64,000 nt of DNA, taken from contig NZ_CP061941.1 in NCBI RefSeq assembly GCF_014805825.1, positions 1,488,001 through 1,552,000 on the forward strand, in the 5' to 3' direction. Source of the stretch: Marinomonas algicola. GTDB taxonomy: Bacteria > Pseudomonadota > Gammaproteobacteria > Pseudomonadales > Marinomonadaceae. Positions within the stretch are counted from its first letter, which is position 1. Each line of letters opens with the position of its first letter. The translations under genes and the position numbers were made by a program. Shown in pieces: positions 53,906-63,017 of this stretch. The notes beneath the pieces were generated by a model that saw nothing but the letters and a program-made list of their open reading frames with translations, was not told the origin of the DNA and did no database searches.

Positions 53906-54637
53906 ATGCAAATGTTGTCAGATTTTTTCCTGTCGAATACTGAAAATGTACTTACCTTACTTTTCTTTCTTGGTTGCTGGTGGGGGTACGCTTGGTATGC
54001 TCAGTATAATTCTCGTCGTAAAGCATGTTTAGTGAGTGTTTTGCACCAATACAGAATGGCTTGGATGAGCCGTTTACTAAAGCGAGACAACCGCATTGCT
54101 GATACCTCGGTTATGGCAAACCTTGAGCGCAGTAGTTTGTTTTTTGCTTCTAGTTCTTTAATCATTATTGCGGGTTTATTCACCGCGTTTAATTATTCAG
54201 AAATTGCGATAGATGTCATTTCTGAATTTTACGTTCGAGCACCAAATAGTTCTCACGAATGGGAGCTTAAAATAGTTATGTTGGTGGTGATATTTGCTTA
54301 TGCGTTTTTTACTTTTACCTGGTCAGTTAGGCAATATAACTTTTGCTCTGTCCTTGTGGGCAGTGCTCCTTTGGCTTCAGAAAGAGGAACGTCTGAAGAA
54401 GAAAGGGAGTCGTATGCCTTACATATGGCAAAAGTCTGCTCTTTAGCGGCTAACCAGTTTAATTATGGGTTGCGCGCTTATTATTTTGCTATGGCATTTT
54501 GCGGCTGGTTTATTGGACCGTATTTTTGTATGGTGAGCAGCTTGTGTGTCGTCTTGGTTTTATATCGCCGAGAATTCCGCTCAAAAACTTTTAAAACTCT
54601 AAATCGTGGATTGGTTATCAAAGAGCATGCTTCCTAA
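53906..54637 (+). CDS. DUF599 family membrane protein
   Basis: Inner-membrane protein of unknown function. Four helices are visible (about 10-30, 75-95, 130-150, 195-230). Family-typical segments: RRKACLVSVLHQYRMAWMSR, DTSVMANLERSSLFFASSSL and ANQFNYGLRAYYFAMAFCGW. The ATG at 53906 is preferred over a TTG three codons earlier. The 3' end overlaps the start of the methyltransferase gene by about 11 bp, so the two are probably co-translated. The region upstream (53728-53905) shows no gene. Confidence 0.85.
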   Translation: MQMLSDFFLSNTENVLTLLFFLGCWWGYAWYAQYNSRRKACLVSVLHQYRMAWMSRLLKRDNRIADTSVMANLERSSLFFASSSLIIIAGLFTAFNYSEIAIDVISEFYVRAPNSSHEWELKIVMLVVIFAYAFFTFTWSVRQYNFCSVLVGSAPLASERGTSEEERESYALHMAKVCSLAANQFNYGLRAYYFAMAFCGWFIGPYFCMVSSLCVVLVLYRREFRSKTFKTLNRGLVIKEHAS

Positions 54638-55328
54638 TTTTCCAGCACAGGTACCAGAGGGTTTGGCACCTAAAAACCGTACGGTAGAAATGAACGATAC
54701 CCTTTATCAATATTTAGTAGCTCATTCTGTAAGAGAAACGGATCTGTTGACCCGGTTGCGTAAAGAAACGGCGCAATACCACATGTCAAGAATGCAGCTT
54801 TCTCCTGAGGTAGGGCAATTTTTGGCTTTGTTAGTTAAGCTGATGTCGCCTAAAAAACTATTAGAAATTGGTGTGTTTACCGGTTACAGCACTTTATCCA
54901 TTGCTCAAGCTATGAATAAAGACGCTAAGCTTATAGCATTGGAAAAAAAGCAAATGTGGTTAGACATTGCCAATCGCTATATTGATGAAGCTGGCCTTTG
55001 TGATCAAGTTCAAACGATTTGTGGCAAGGCGTTAGAGTCTTTACAACCTTTTGTTGAATTTGAATCTGAGTCCTTTGATTTTATTTTTATCGACGCTGAT
55101 AAAGCCAACCTCATTGAGTATTACCATCAATGTAAGCAACTTCTGAGGAAAGGTGGGTGTATGGCAATAGACAATACTTTATGGTGGGGTAATGTTGCCA
55201 ATACCTCTTTTACAGATAAAGACACGAACATTGTCCGACAATTAAATACCTTGGTTCATCAAGATGACACGGTAGATGTTTCTTTATTGTCTATTGGTGA
55301 TGGATTGACCTTGGTTCGAAAGAAATAA
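54627..55328 (+). CDS. O-methyltransferase, caffeoyl-CoA OMT-like
   Basis: SAM-dependent O-methyltransferase of family 3, substrate unknown. SPEVGQFLALLVKLMSPKKL, LEIGVFTGYSTLSIAQAMNK (SAM-binding motif I), IALEKKQMWLDIANRYIDEA and FDFIFIDADKANLIEYYHQC (metal-binding DADK) are clear. IDNTLWWGNVAN is also conserved. The start is uncertain: the ATG at 54627 lies within the end of the DUF599 gene and a GTG at 54606 is an alternative. Bacterial members act on small catechols or hydroxamates. Confidence 0.88.
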   Translation: MLPNFPAQVPEGLAPKNRTVEMNDTLYQYLVAHSVRETDLLTRLRKETAQYHMSRMQLSPEVGQFLALLVKLMSPKKLLEIGVFTGYSTLSIAQAMNKDAKLIALEKKQMWLDIANRYIDEAGLCDQVQTICGKALESLQPFVEFESESFDFIFIDADKANLIEYYHQCKQLLRKGGCMAIDNTLWWGNVANTSFTDKDTNIVRQLNTLVHQDDTVDVSLLSIGDGLTLVRKK

Positions 55329-55502
55329 AGACACAAAATATGTAAGGAATTGCTTTTTGTCTTCTTATTTCTGTTTTTGTTGTATTTTTTAGATTTCTTT
55401 CTCTTGAAATTCTTTTTAATGGCATTACCTAATGAGTACTCGTTAGAACTTACAGGGTCACTTTTTTGAGTGATCTGCCATTTTAGAGGAGCACTTTGTA
55501 AC

Positions 55503-57431
55503 ATGGCAACTGATACACAAAAAGAAACGTTAGGCTTTCAAACAGAAGTAAAACAACTTCTACATTTGATGATCCATTCTTTGTATTCTAATAAAGAAAT
55601 TTTCCTACGTGAGCTAATTTCCAACTCATCAGACGCGGTTGATAAATTACGTTTTGAAGCCGTATCTAATGCTGATTTGCTCGCTCAAGATCCGAATTTA
55701 CGCATCCGCATTGAGTTTGATAAAGAGTCTAAAACCATTGTCATTGATGATAATGGTATTGGTATGACTCGTGAAGATGCCATTGCCAATCTAGGCACAA
55801 TTGCCAAATCTGGTACAGCGTCTTTCCTTGAGAAGCTAAGTGGCGATGAGAAAAAAGACAGTCAGTTGATTGGTCAGTTTGGGGTAGGTTTCTATTCAGC
55901 GTTCATCGTTGCGGATTCTGTCGCGGTAGAAACACGTTACGCTAATGCTGCAGCGAACGAAGCGGTTCGTTGGGTGTCCGATGGTTCAGGTGAGTTTACT
56001 ATCGAGAACATCGAAAAAGAAACCCGTGGTACTCGTATTACCTTGCACTTAAAACCAGAAGAGGTTGAGTTTGCCGAAAATCACCGTCTGCGTACTCTAA
56101 TCACTAAATATTCTGACCACATCTCTATTCCTGTTGAAATGGAGAAAGTGGTTTATCCAGAAATGGATGAAGAAGGTAACCCAAAACCCGTTGAAGAAAA
56201 CAAAGCACCTGAGTTTGAAGCCGTTAACTCAGCGAAAGCTCTTTGGACACGTAGTCGCACAGACGTTTCTGATGAAGAATATAAAGAGTTCTATAAGCAC
56301 GTTTCTCATGATTTCCAAGACCCGTTGAAATGGTCTCATAATAAGGTTGAAGGTAAATTAGAATACACCAGCCTATTGTATATTCCGTCTAAAGCGCCTT
56401 ATGACCTTTGGAATCGTGATATGCAACGCGGTCTGAAATTATACGTTCAGCGTGTGTTTATCATGGATGAAGCGGAAGCTTTCTTACCTCCTTATATGCG
56501 CTTCGTAAAAGGTGTAGTAGATTCTAATGATCTGTCATTGAATGTATCTCGTGAAATTCTTCAGAATGACAGCGCTGTTGACTCTATGCGTGCCGCTTTA
56601 ACCAAGCGTGTCTTGGACATGTTAGCTAAGATGTCTAAAAATGAGCCAGAACAATACCAAGCCTTTTGGGATGAATTTGGTAATGTAATCAAAGAAGGCC
56701 CAGCGGATGACATGGGCAACAAAGATAAGATTGCTGGTTTATTGCGATTCAGTACTACGAAAGACGATGCACCAGAACAAACGCACTCTTTAGCGAATTA
56801 TATTGAGCGCATGTCAGAAGGCCAAGATAAGATTTACTATATCTATGCTGAAAGTCACAACACCGCGAAAAACAGCCCGCACCTAGAAATTTTGCGTAAA
56901 AAAGGCTTTGAGGTTCTATTATTAAGTGACCGTATCGATGAGTGGATGATGTCTTCTCTACAAGAGTTTGACGGCAAATCTTTCCAAGATGTGACGAAAG
57001 GTAAACTTGATTTAGAAGAAGATACTTCTGAAGAAGCGAAAAAAGCGAAAGAAGAACAAGCTGAAAAAATGAAACCTCTGTTAGATCGTATGACGGACGT
57101 TTTAAAAGAAAAAGTTACGGCTGTTAAAGCAACGGATCGTTTAACCTCTTCTCCAGCATGTCTTGTTGTGGGTGAATATGATATGGGTTTGCAAATGCGC
57201 CGTTTGCTGGAGCAAGCTGGTCAGCAACTGCCAGAGTCTAAGCCAAGCTTAGAGGTCAACCCAGAGCACCCAATTGTTGTCAAAATGGACGCAGAATCAG
57301 ATGAAGAGCGTTTCAATGACATGGCATGGTTGTTATTTGAACAAGCGACGTTGTCCGAAGGTGGGCAGCTTGAAGATCCAGCCACTTTTGTAAGCCGCAT
57401 GAATAAATTGATTGTTCAGCTTAGTCAGTAA
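55503..57431 (+). CDS. htpG: Chaperone HtpG (Hsp90)
   Basis: Bacterial Hsp90. The ATG at 55503 (MATDTQKETLGFQTEVKQLL) is preceded by AGAGGAG; the frame is open a little further upstream. The GHKL ATPase domain has RELISNSSDAVDKLRFEAVS, VIDDNGIGMTREDAIANLG and IGQFGVGFYSAFIVAD. The middle domain has NVSREILQNDSAVDSMR. The C-terminal dimerisation domain is complete. The 642 residues are close to the usual ~630; the charged insert EVDEEGNPKPVEENKAPE-like (about 215-235) is common in the family. A terminator follows. Confidence 0.97.
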   Translation: MATDTQKETLGFQTEVKQLLHLMIHSLYSNKEIFLRELISNSSDAVDKLRFEAVSNADLLAQDPNLRIRIEFDKESKTIVIDDNGIGMTREDAIANLGTIAKSGTASFLEKLSGDEKKDSQLIGQFGVGFYSAFIVADSVAVETRYANAAANEAVRWVSDGSGEFTIENIEKETRGTRITLHLKPEEVEFAENHRLRTLITKYSDHISIPVEMEKVVYPEMDEEGNPKPVEENKAPEFEAVNSAKALWTRSRTDVSDEEYKEFYKHVSHDFQDPLKWSHNKVEGKLEYTSLLYIPSKAPYDLWNRDMQRGLKLYVQRVFIMDEAEAFLPPYMRFVKGVVDSNDLSLNVSREILQNDSAVDSMRAALTKRVLDMLAKMSKNEPEQYQAFWDEFGNVIKEGPADDMGNKDKIAGLLRFSTTKDDAPEQTHSLANYIERMSEGQDKIYYIYAESHNTAKNSPHLEILRKKGFEVLLLSDRIDEWMMSSLQEFDGKSFQDVTKGKLDLEEDTSEEAKKAKEEQAEKMKPLLDRMTDVLKEKVTAVKATDRLTSSPACLVVGEYDMGLQMRRLLEQAGQQLPESKPSLEVNPEHPIVVKMDAESDEERFNDMAWLLFEQATLSEGGQLEDPATFVSRMNKLIVQLSQ

Positions 57432-57487
57432 AATTACGGTCAGTCAAAAATAAAGTATGTAAATTAGACTTTATTGATCTAACCTAT

Positions 57488-57522
57488 AAAAACCGCCTCT
57501 AGTAATAGTGGCGGTTTTTTTA
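57488..57522 (+). terminator. Intrinsic terminator of htpG
   Basis: Stem AAAACCGCC (57489-57497) / GGCGGTTTT (57510-57518), with an inner CTA/TAG pairing and seven T residues. Confidence 0.92.
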
Positions 57523-57665
57523 TCTTTATAGAGTTGTCTCAATGAATCGGTATGAGTGAGGCATTCTATTTGATTTATTTGCGTCGGTATTCCCAAAAGT
57601 CAAAAGTAGCTACCTTGCTGATCTCTAATGACTAGAGCGGCCATGGATGATAAAACAGGTGAAGA

Positions 57666-58583
57666 ATGGTTGAATCGTATGAATTTTTAAAAGCCGTTAT
57701 TGATACAATCACAGAGCACATTGTTGTTATAGACAAAAATGGGGAGATCTTATTCGTCAATCATTCCTGGAAGTCATTTGGTCAAAAAAATTCGTGTTTA
57801 ATTGACGAAGAGTGGAGCGTTAACTATTTGAGCGAATGTGATAAAGCCGCTGCTATGGGGGATGACTTTGGTTTAAAAGCGGCAAATGGAATTAGGGCGG
57901 TCATTATCGGCGATGAAGAAAACTTTTACTGTGAATACCCTTGTCACAGTGACGATGAAAAGCGCTGGTTTATGATGCGCGTAACGTCTTTTTGTATTCA
58001 GAGAGAGAAATGTTTTGTTATTTCTCATCAAAATATTACAGAAAGAAAGCTTGCTGAAGAAGAGGTTCTCAATCTATCCCGTATTGATGGGCTAACGGAT
58101 ATAGCAAACCGTCGATATTTTAATGAATTTTTAGAGGGTGAATGGAAGCGCTGTTACCGTCTTCGAGCGCCAATTAATCTTGTTATTATTGATCTTGACT
58201 ATTTTAAATGTTTAAACGATACCTATGGGCATCAGGTAGGTGATGCTTGTCTCAAATCTGTTGGAAAAATTTTAAAAGACCTTGTTCGAAGACCTAGTGA
58301 TATCTGTGCCCGGTATGGTGGAGAGGAATTTTCGATAGTTTATGGCAACACAACGTTAGAGCAAGCCGTGTTTTTAGCCGAAAAAATATTAACTGAAATA
58401 CACTTACTCAAGATTCCTAACGAAAATTCGCCAACACTCCCGGTGTTGACAGCAAGTATAGGAGTAGCCTCGATGCAGCCTAATAAGATCAACAATAAGA
58501 TTGATCTTATTAAAAAAACGGATGAATTATTGTATGCCGCTAAAGAAAATGGCAGAAATCAGATATTTTCTGAGGAGTTTTAA
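57666..58583 (+). CDS. PAS-GGDEF diguanylate cyclase
   Basis: Makes cyclic di-GMP. Residues about 1-120 form a PAS domain (LKAVIDTITEHIVVIDKNGE; ILFVNHSWKSFG) ending in VISHQNITERKLAEEEVLNL. The GGDEF domain (about 135-305) has SRIDGLTDIANRRYFNEFLE, LVIIDLDYFKCLNDTYGHQV and the active site RYGGEEFSIVYG. The inhibitory I-site RPSD lies exactly five residues before GGEEF, so product feedback is expected. There is no transmembrane segment, so it is a cytosolic sensor. It stands alone. Confidence 0.95.
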   Translation: MVESYEFLKAVIDTITEHIVVIDKNGEILFVNHSWKSFGQKNSCLIDEEWSVNYLSECDKAAAMGDDFGLKAANGIRAVIIGDEENFYCEYPCHSDDEKRWFMMRVTSFCIQREKCFVISHQNITERKLAEEEVLNLSRIDGLTDIANRRYFNEFLEGEWKRCYRLRAPINLVIIDLDYFKCLNDTYGHQVGDACLKSVGKILKDLVRRPSDICARYGGEEFSIVYGNTTLEQAVFLAEKILTEIHLLKIPNENSPTLPVLTASIGVASMQPNKINNKIDLIKKTDELLYAAKENGRNQIFSEEF

Positions 58584-58735
58584 AGACTTTTGTAACGCCA
58601 TTGATCTTTAGCATTAAGCACGCCAGGTTAACTTAAGTAATTCGTAAACAATACGAATAATTTTTACACGCTTTATTTTCGTCTTTAAGATTGTGATAAA
58701 TTTGTATTTTGATACATCAAAGGGTACTTAATCTA

Positions 58736-59275
58736 ATGCGATTAATTAAAACGTTAGTACTGTTCTGTATAACATTGTTGCTCGGTGCTTGCTCTAATAA
58801 TAATTGGCAAACGGCTAGTCGCGAGCCTGCTGGTATTGCACCCGCACCTGAAAAAGAAAAATCCGCTGTCATTGAAGTCTATGCCGCGGATGCGTTTAGT
58901 TGGAGAGGCTGGTTTGCCGTACATACCTGGATCGCAACAAAAGAGGCCAATGCGGCTGAGTACACCGTTTATGAAGTCGTGGGGTGGCGAGTCAAAAGAG
59001 GGTTACCCGCGCTGCATCAATATAAAACAACCACCCCTGATCGATATTGGTTTGGATCTAAGCCTGAAAAAGTACTGTCTCTGACAGGGAAGAAAGCGGA
59101 GCGCATAATTCCTCAAATCACGGCAGCGGTCAATCGATACCCTTGGGCTAATGAGTATACTGTTTTTCCAGGGCCCAACAGCAATACTTTCCCTGAATGG
59201 GTTGGTTTACAGGTTCCAGAGCTGGGTTTGAGCTTACCTTTTAGTGCCATTGGCAGTGGCTATGCGGATAACTAA
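58736..59275 (+). CDS. DUF3750 lipoprotein
   Basis: Function unknown. The ATG at 58736 gives MRLIKTLVLFCITLLLGACS, a compact signal peptide with lipobox LGAC. The body matches DUF3750: VIEVYAADAFSWRGWFAVHT, YTVYEVVGWRVKRGLPALHQ, then PDRYWFG and ANEYTVFPGPNSNTFPEWVG. Conserved His and the GPNSNTF segment suggest an enzyme fold, but no activity is established. The length (179) is short for the family, which often has an N-terminal membrane segment instead. Confidence 0.82.
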   Translation: MRLIKTLVLFCITLLLGACSNNNWQTASREPAGIAPAPEKEKSAVIEVYAADAFSWRGWFAVHTWIATKEANAAEYTVYEVVGWRVKRGLPALHQYKTTTPDRYWFGSKPEKVLSLTGKKAERIIPQITAAVNRYPWANEYTVFPGPNSNTFPEWVGLQVPELGLSLPFSAIGSGYADN

Positions 59276-59347
59276 GGCTTTCTATTTGTTACGAGTTAAA
59301 TAAGATCAGTTTTATCATGAACCCAGTTAATAAAGGACAGAGATATC

Positions 59348-60112
59348 TTGGATTTTAACTCATTGAATTGTATGGACATTGAGACAGCTGGCTTTAAATC
59401 GTGGCCAGCCCTAGAGGAAAGGAAATCGAATGCTGTCGTACTTAGATTCTCCAATGGCTACACAAAAAGAGCCAATTCAGTGAGTGTGCTATCAGAGCAA
59501 ACCGGCGATCTATCAATGCTTGTAAAGCGTTATGAAGCATTTTTTGAAGGCAAAGGTTTGCCCTGTATTTTTCGTCTTCCATCTTTTACCAATAATCAGG
59601 CGCTTGATGCCTATTTAGGCTGTCAAGGTTATCAATTGATAGACAGGTCTTTGGTATTATACAAATCTCTTGAAGGCACTACTTTCAATGATTCTAACAT
59701 TGTTGAAAAGCGCCGCGATGAGTGGATGCTGTCTTATTGTCAGATAAATGGGCTTGATATTGCAAAACAGGCTACTCATCTTGACATACTCAATCGGATT
59801 AAAGATAGAGTGATTATGGCTGTCTTAATGGAAGGTGAAGAGGAAATAGCTTGTGGCTTAGGCGTAATCAGTCATGGTTATTTTGGACTTTTCGACTTTG
59901 TCACTAAACCCAGTGTTAGAAAAATGGGTTATGGTACAACCTTGTTAAATGGCATGCTCTACTGGGCCGTTGAAAACGGAGCAAAGAACGCCTATTTACA
60001 AGTCGTATCGGAGAATCAAGCGGCATTAAACCTGTACCAAAAGTTAGGCTATAAACCATGTTATGAGTATTGGTACCGTATCCGCGATAAGGTAAATACA
60101 CTTTCTGAGTGA
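59348..60112 (+). CDS. GNAT family N-acetyltransferase, two-part
   Basis: 254 residues with a TTG start at 59348 supported by AAAGGACAG upstream. The N-terminal ~110 residues (ESWPALEERKSNAVVLRFSN-like region; MLVKRYEAFFEGKGLPCIFR) form a degenerate first module. The C-terminal GNAT domain has GYFGLFDFVTKPSVRKMGYG (VRKMGYGTTLL is the acetyl-CoA loop) and YLQVVSENQAALNLYQKLGY. The architecture is that of tandem-GNAT proteins. Substrate unknown. Confidence 0.85.
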   Translation: MDFNSLNCMDIETAGFKSWPALEERKSNAVVLRFSNGYTKRANSVSVLSEQTGDLSMLVKRYEAFFEGKGLPCIFRLPSFTNNQALDAYLGCQGYQLIDRSLVLYKSLEGTTFNDSNIVEKRRDEWMLSYCQINGLDIAKQATHLDILNRIKDRVIMAVLMEGEEEIACGLGVISHGYFGLFDFVTKPSVRKMGYGTTLLNGMLYWAVENGAKNAYLQVVSENQAALNLYQKLGYKPCYEYWYRIRDKVNTLSE

Positions 60113-60337
60113 CTTTGATTGGCTTTTGCTCCTAAGGATCAGCCGCAAATAGATCCGGCACTTTGGCTCCCTGCTGAATTGTATTCGTTGATGCATTAAT
60201 GCGTTTTTTTGTAAGAAAAATCTTAGATGTATGTGAAAAATTGTGGTTTAAATTAATTAAACTGGCTTAGAATGAGAAATTCTACAGCCTCGCCATGAGT
60301 CTGTCTTTATTTCAATTTTACATATTGAGGACTATTA

Positions 60338-60745
60338 ATGAGTGTAAAACATAATGGGTCATGCCTTTGCGGTGAAGTGATTTTTGAAGTAGAAGGTGAA
60401 TTTGAAAGTTTTTTCATGTGTCATTGTCAATATTGTCGCAAAGATACTGGCTCGGCTCATGCCTCTAATTTATTTTCGACTACAGCAGTAGTAACGTGGA
60501 TATCAGGCGAAAATAACATAAAGACATATCGTTTGCCATCGACAAGGCACGTAAAGAGTTTCTGTACAAACTGTGGTTCTGCTCTGCCAAATATTCAAAT
60601 GGGAGGGGCATTTTTAGTTGTGCCAGCAGGAAGCATTGATACGCAAATTTCAAATAAACCAAATGCTCATGTTTTTGTTGCAAGCAAGGCCGATTGGGAT
60701 CAAGACCTAGAGCAGATTCCTATGATGGAAAGGCTACCATGTTAA
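60338..60745 (+). CDS. GFA-family zinc protein
   Basis: 135-residue member of the GFA (glutathione-dependent formaldehyde-activating-like) family. Zinc ligands: CLCG (C9, C11), CHCQYCRKDTGSAHA (C28, C30, C33) and SFCTNCGSALP (a CxxC pair near 77-80). The family name overstates knowledge; most members have no proven activity. Gene-free flanks (60113-60337 and 60746-60824) share an imperfect repeat that ends in GCCTCG on both sides of this gene. Confidence 0.9.
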   Translation: MSVKHNGSCLCGEVIFEVEGEFESFFMCHCQYCRKDTGSAHASNLFSTTAVVTWISGENNIKTYRLPSTRHVKSFCTNCGSALPNIQMGGAFLVVPAGSIDTQISNKPNAHVFVASKADWDQDLEQIPMMERLPC

Positions 60746-60824
60746 ATTGAGGAAACACAAAACATGAAGCGTATGTGAAATAGTGTAGACATATACTGAT
60801 TGAGTCGGTCGAGTGTGAAAAATT

Positions 60825-61454
60825 TCACTGCCTCGTGATGCACTCAAACCTTTGGCAATAAGCGACTTCATCGAGAGTTTTTATGTCATTGTGCTTTTTA
60901 AGCTCATGATGCGCCGTAATTAAGAAACTACCTGTTCCTGCTGTTGGGTCAACAATCACATCATCCAAGTTTGGTTTCATCAGTTCCACCATTGCTTCGA
61001 TTAGAACGCGCGGAGTGAAGTATTGACCTGCGCCTGATTTTTTCTCTCTTGCGTTAATTTCAAGCAAGCCTTCGTACATGTCGCCTAAACCTTCGTTTTT
61101 AGCGGAATACCAGTCTAAGTTATCAATTTCAGAGACTAATTTATTTATTAAGGTAGCAGGTTTACGAATACAGGTTGAGGCATCGGCAAAAATGGCTTTG
61201 GTAATTAATGAGCCATTTGTGCCTAAATAAATAAGCAGTTTTTTGTATTCTTCTAACCGTGTGACGGCGTTAAATTTTTCGATGTCTGACCAGCGATAAC
61301 CTTTAGGAATAAGCTCTTCCTGTCCTGTTTCTTCTACCATTTTCAAAAACACAAGATAGGTTAATTCGTTTAGATATTCGTGGTAAGTAACGCCGTCGTC
61401 ACGCAACAGGTTACATAGATTCCAAAGTTTGTTGATTAGGTCTTGAGTGCTTAT
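60825..61454 (-). pseudogene. hsdM: Truncated type I restriction-modification methylase HsdM
   Basis: N-terminal fragment of an N6-adenine methylase subunit. The frame runs back to ATA at 61454, where homologues start MSTQDLINKLWNLCN; here the first codon is ATA instead of ATG, with AAGGA 5 nt before it. From there LINKLWNLCNLLRDDGVTYH, then SGAGQYFTPRVLIEAMVELM and the SAM motif DPTAGTGSF are normal. The sequence ends after CQRFECITRQ, before the catalytic NPPF motif, and about 300 residues are missing. No hsdS follows. It is therefore inactive. The coding part lies 3' of fic and on the same strand. Confidence 0.88.
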
Positions 61455-61478
61455 GTTTGTCCTTGAGTTGTTTACGCG

Positions 61479-62564
61479 TTAATGGGTAAACAAATTAAAG
61501 AATTCAGTGTTTAGGTAGTAGTTGTCTTTACCCAGTTTGTGTTTCGTTAACACACCAATATCAACCAGTTGATTTAAGTATTTACTGGCCGTATTCCGGT
61601 GAATATTCAGCTCGTTTACTAAGAATTCCACTTTTGTATAAGGGTGTATAAACAAATTATTAATCAGCTCGTGGCTATAGAGTTTGGGAAGTTGCGTTTT
61701 AATAAGATGCTTATGTTTTTGCATTAATGCCATCATGGCTTTGATAGTCGCTAAGGTATCTTGACTGGTTACTTGCAGTGCTTTTAGCATATACAGTAAC
61801 CAAGGTTCCCAGTTATTGGTTTCCCGTACTTGTTGTAATAATGCATAGTATTCGGCTTTGTTTCTGTTTAGGTAGCGTGAAAGATACAAAATAGGTGCAC
61901 CTAACAGGTTTTGTTTGCTTAAAAACAGTATGTTTACAATGCGCCCCGTTCTGCCGTTACCATCGTAAAATGGATGAATGCTTTCAAATTGATGGTGGAT
62001 CAACGCCATTTTAACGAGGTCGTCGTAATCACTAAGTTCGTCATTATTGATGAAAGCCTCTAGGTCACTCATTAATTTGATGATCTCATCGCCCGTTTGT
62101 GGTGGCGTATAAACGACTTGCTGGGTTTGTTGATTAACTAATTTTGTCCCACCTTGTTTTCTAAATCCTGCGTCGTTATTTTCTATAATACGCTGGATTT
62201 CAATAATGGTATTGTTAGTCAATATGCCAGTTTTTGTAATGGTTTCGTAGCCGACCTCAAGCGCCTTGGCGTAACAATGGACTTCTTTTGCATTATGAGA
62301 GGTAAATTGTTGAGATGGGTAATGGCTACGGTATAAATCATCTTGTGTTGTTATGATATTTTCGATTTCTGAGCTTTCTTTCGCCTCCTGTAAGGATAAG
62401 GTCGCTAATAATATGTATTGATTTGGCAAGGTAACGGCCAACCCTTTTAACTCCCCAAGCGCCTGATGCGCTTTCGCTGTCGCCTTTAAAACCGCTTTGG
62501 TTTCTATATCACCCAGTTGTGCTAACGGTGTAAACACATGGTTATTTGCATTGGTATTTGTCAT
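61479..62564 (-). CDS. Fic-domain protein with C-terminal winged helix
   Basis: Predicted AMP-transferase (or related nucleotidyl/phosphoryl transferase). The 361-residue protein has an N-terminal inhibitory helix motif SSEIENI (S-x3-EN, class II), a Fic_N region, and the complete active site HPFYDGNGRTGRIVNILFLS. The C-terminal ~70 residues (LFIHPYTKVEFLVNELNIHR, then NTASKYLNQLVDIGVLTKHK) form a winged helix that could bind DNA and may autoregulate. It is intact, unlike its neighbours hsdR and hsdM. Fic genes are often found inside type I R-M operons. Its promoter region has several GTGC/GCAC dyads. Confidence 0.92.
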   Translation of the reverse strand: MTNTNANNHVFTPLAQLGDIETKAVLKATAKAHQALGELKGLAVTLPNQYILLATLSLQEAKESSEIENIITTQDDLYRSHYPSQQFTSHNAKEVHCYAKALEVGYETITKTGILTNNTIIEIQRIIENNDAGFRKQGGTKLVNQQTQQVVYTPPQTGDEIIKLMSDLEAFINNDELSDYDDLVKMALIHHQFESIHPFYDGNGRTGRIVNILFLSKQNLLGAPILYLSRYLNRNKAEYYALLQQVRETNNWEPWLLYMLKALQVTSQDTLATIKAMMALMQKHKHLIKTQLPKLYSHELINNLFIHPYTKVEFLVNELNIHRNTASKYLNQLVDIGVLTKHKLGKDNYYLNTEFFNLFTH

Positions 62565-62632
62565 AGGTGTTTGTCATTATTTTCTGTTTTTCTGTGCACG
62601 ATGAAAACACATGCATAAAAAACAACTTAATT

Positions 62633-62682
62633 TGTGCATAATCTAGCACACGCGCACACGAAAAATAAGTTTTATGTGCGCG
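62633..62682 (-). promoter_or_regulatory. Dyad cluster upstream of fic
   Basis: Two inverted repeats lie side by side: TGTGC (62633-62637)/GCACA (62646-62650) and CGCGCACA (62651-62658)/TGTGCGCG (62675-62682). The second has a T-run on the plus strand only, so it does not terminate the minus-strand genes. They are candidate operators for the Fic winged helix or another regulator. Confidence 0.4.
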
Positions 62683-62720
62683 TTTTTCTGTCGTACACAT
62701 GGTTTTAGTATTCATGTGCG

Positions 62721-63017
62721 TTAACTTGCCCAGAGTGCTTTATTAAAGTTACTCAAAATATCGGCAATGGGTTGTTCAAACAATTTACTGGCGCGTTTGG
62801 TGCCACCAATTTGTTTAAAGATACCTTCGTTAAGGTTGCTTTCATCTACAATCACATTCGCTTTTATTTGCCCTGCAATGGTTTCAAGCCACTCTCGTTG
62901 TGGTGTTTTCCACGGTTGGCGACTTAGAATATTCGCTAAGGCGTTATCAACTCGCTGCTCATAAGGGACTAATGCGCCTCCCAATGCTGCTTGACGAATA
63001 ATTAAAGGGGTCAGACC
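62721..63017 (-). pseudogene. hsdR: C-terminal remnant of type I restriction subunit HsdR
   Basis: About 99 codons matching the HsdR C-terminus: RQAALGGALVPYEQRVDNAL, then WKTPQREWLETIAGQIKANV and IFKQIGGTKRASKLFEQPIA, ending NKALWAS. The rest of the ~1000-residue helicase/nuclease is absent. The 5' side is cut by the end of an IS10-like element at 63018. An ORF can be drawn to 63041, but its first residues are IS sequence. Together with broken hsdM and missing hsdS, this marks a dead R-M system. Confidence 0.85.

Noticed and set aside
55403..55440. Heat-shock (sigma-32) promoter before htpG
   Set aside because: CTTGAAA is present, but no CCCCAT-like -10 element lies at the required 13-15 nt spacing.
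60113..60852. Integron cassette array (GNAT and GFA genes with repeats)
   Set aside because: GFA and GNAT genes are common integron cassettes, but no paired RYYYAAC/GTTRRRY attC ends or integrase were found; only a weak direct repeat.
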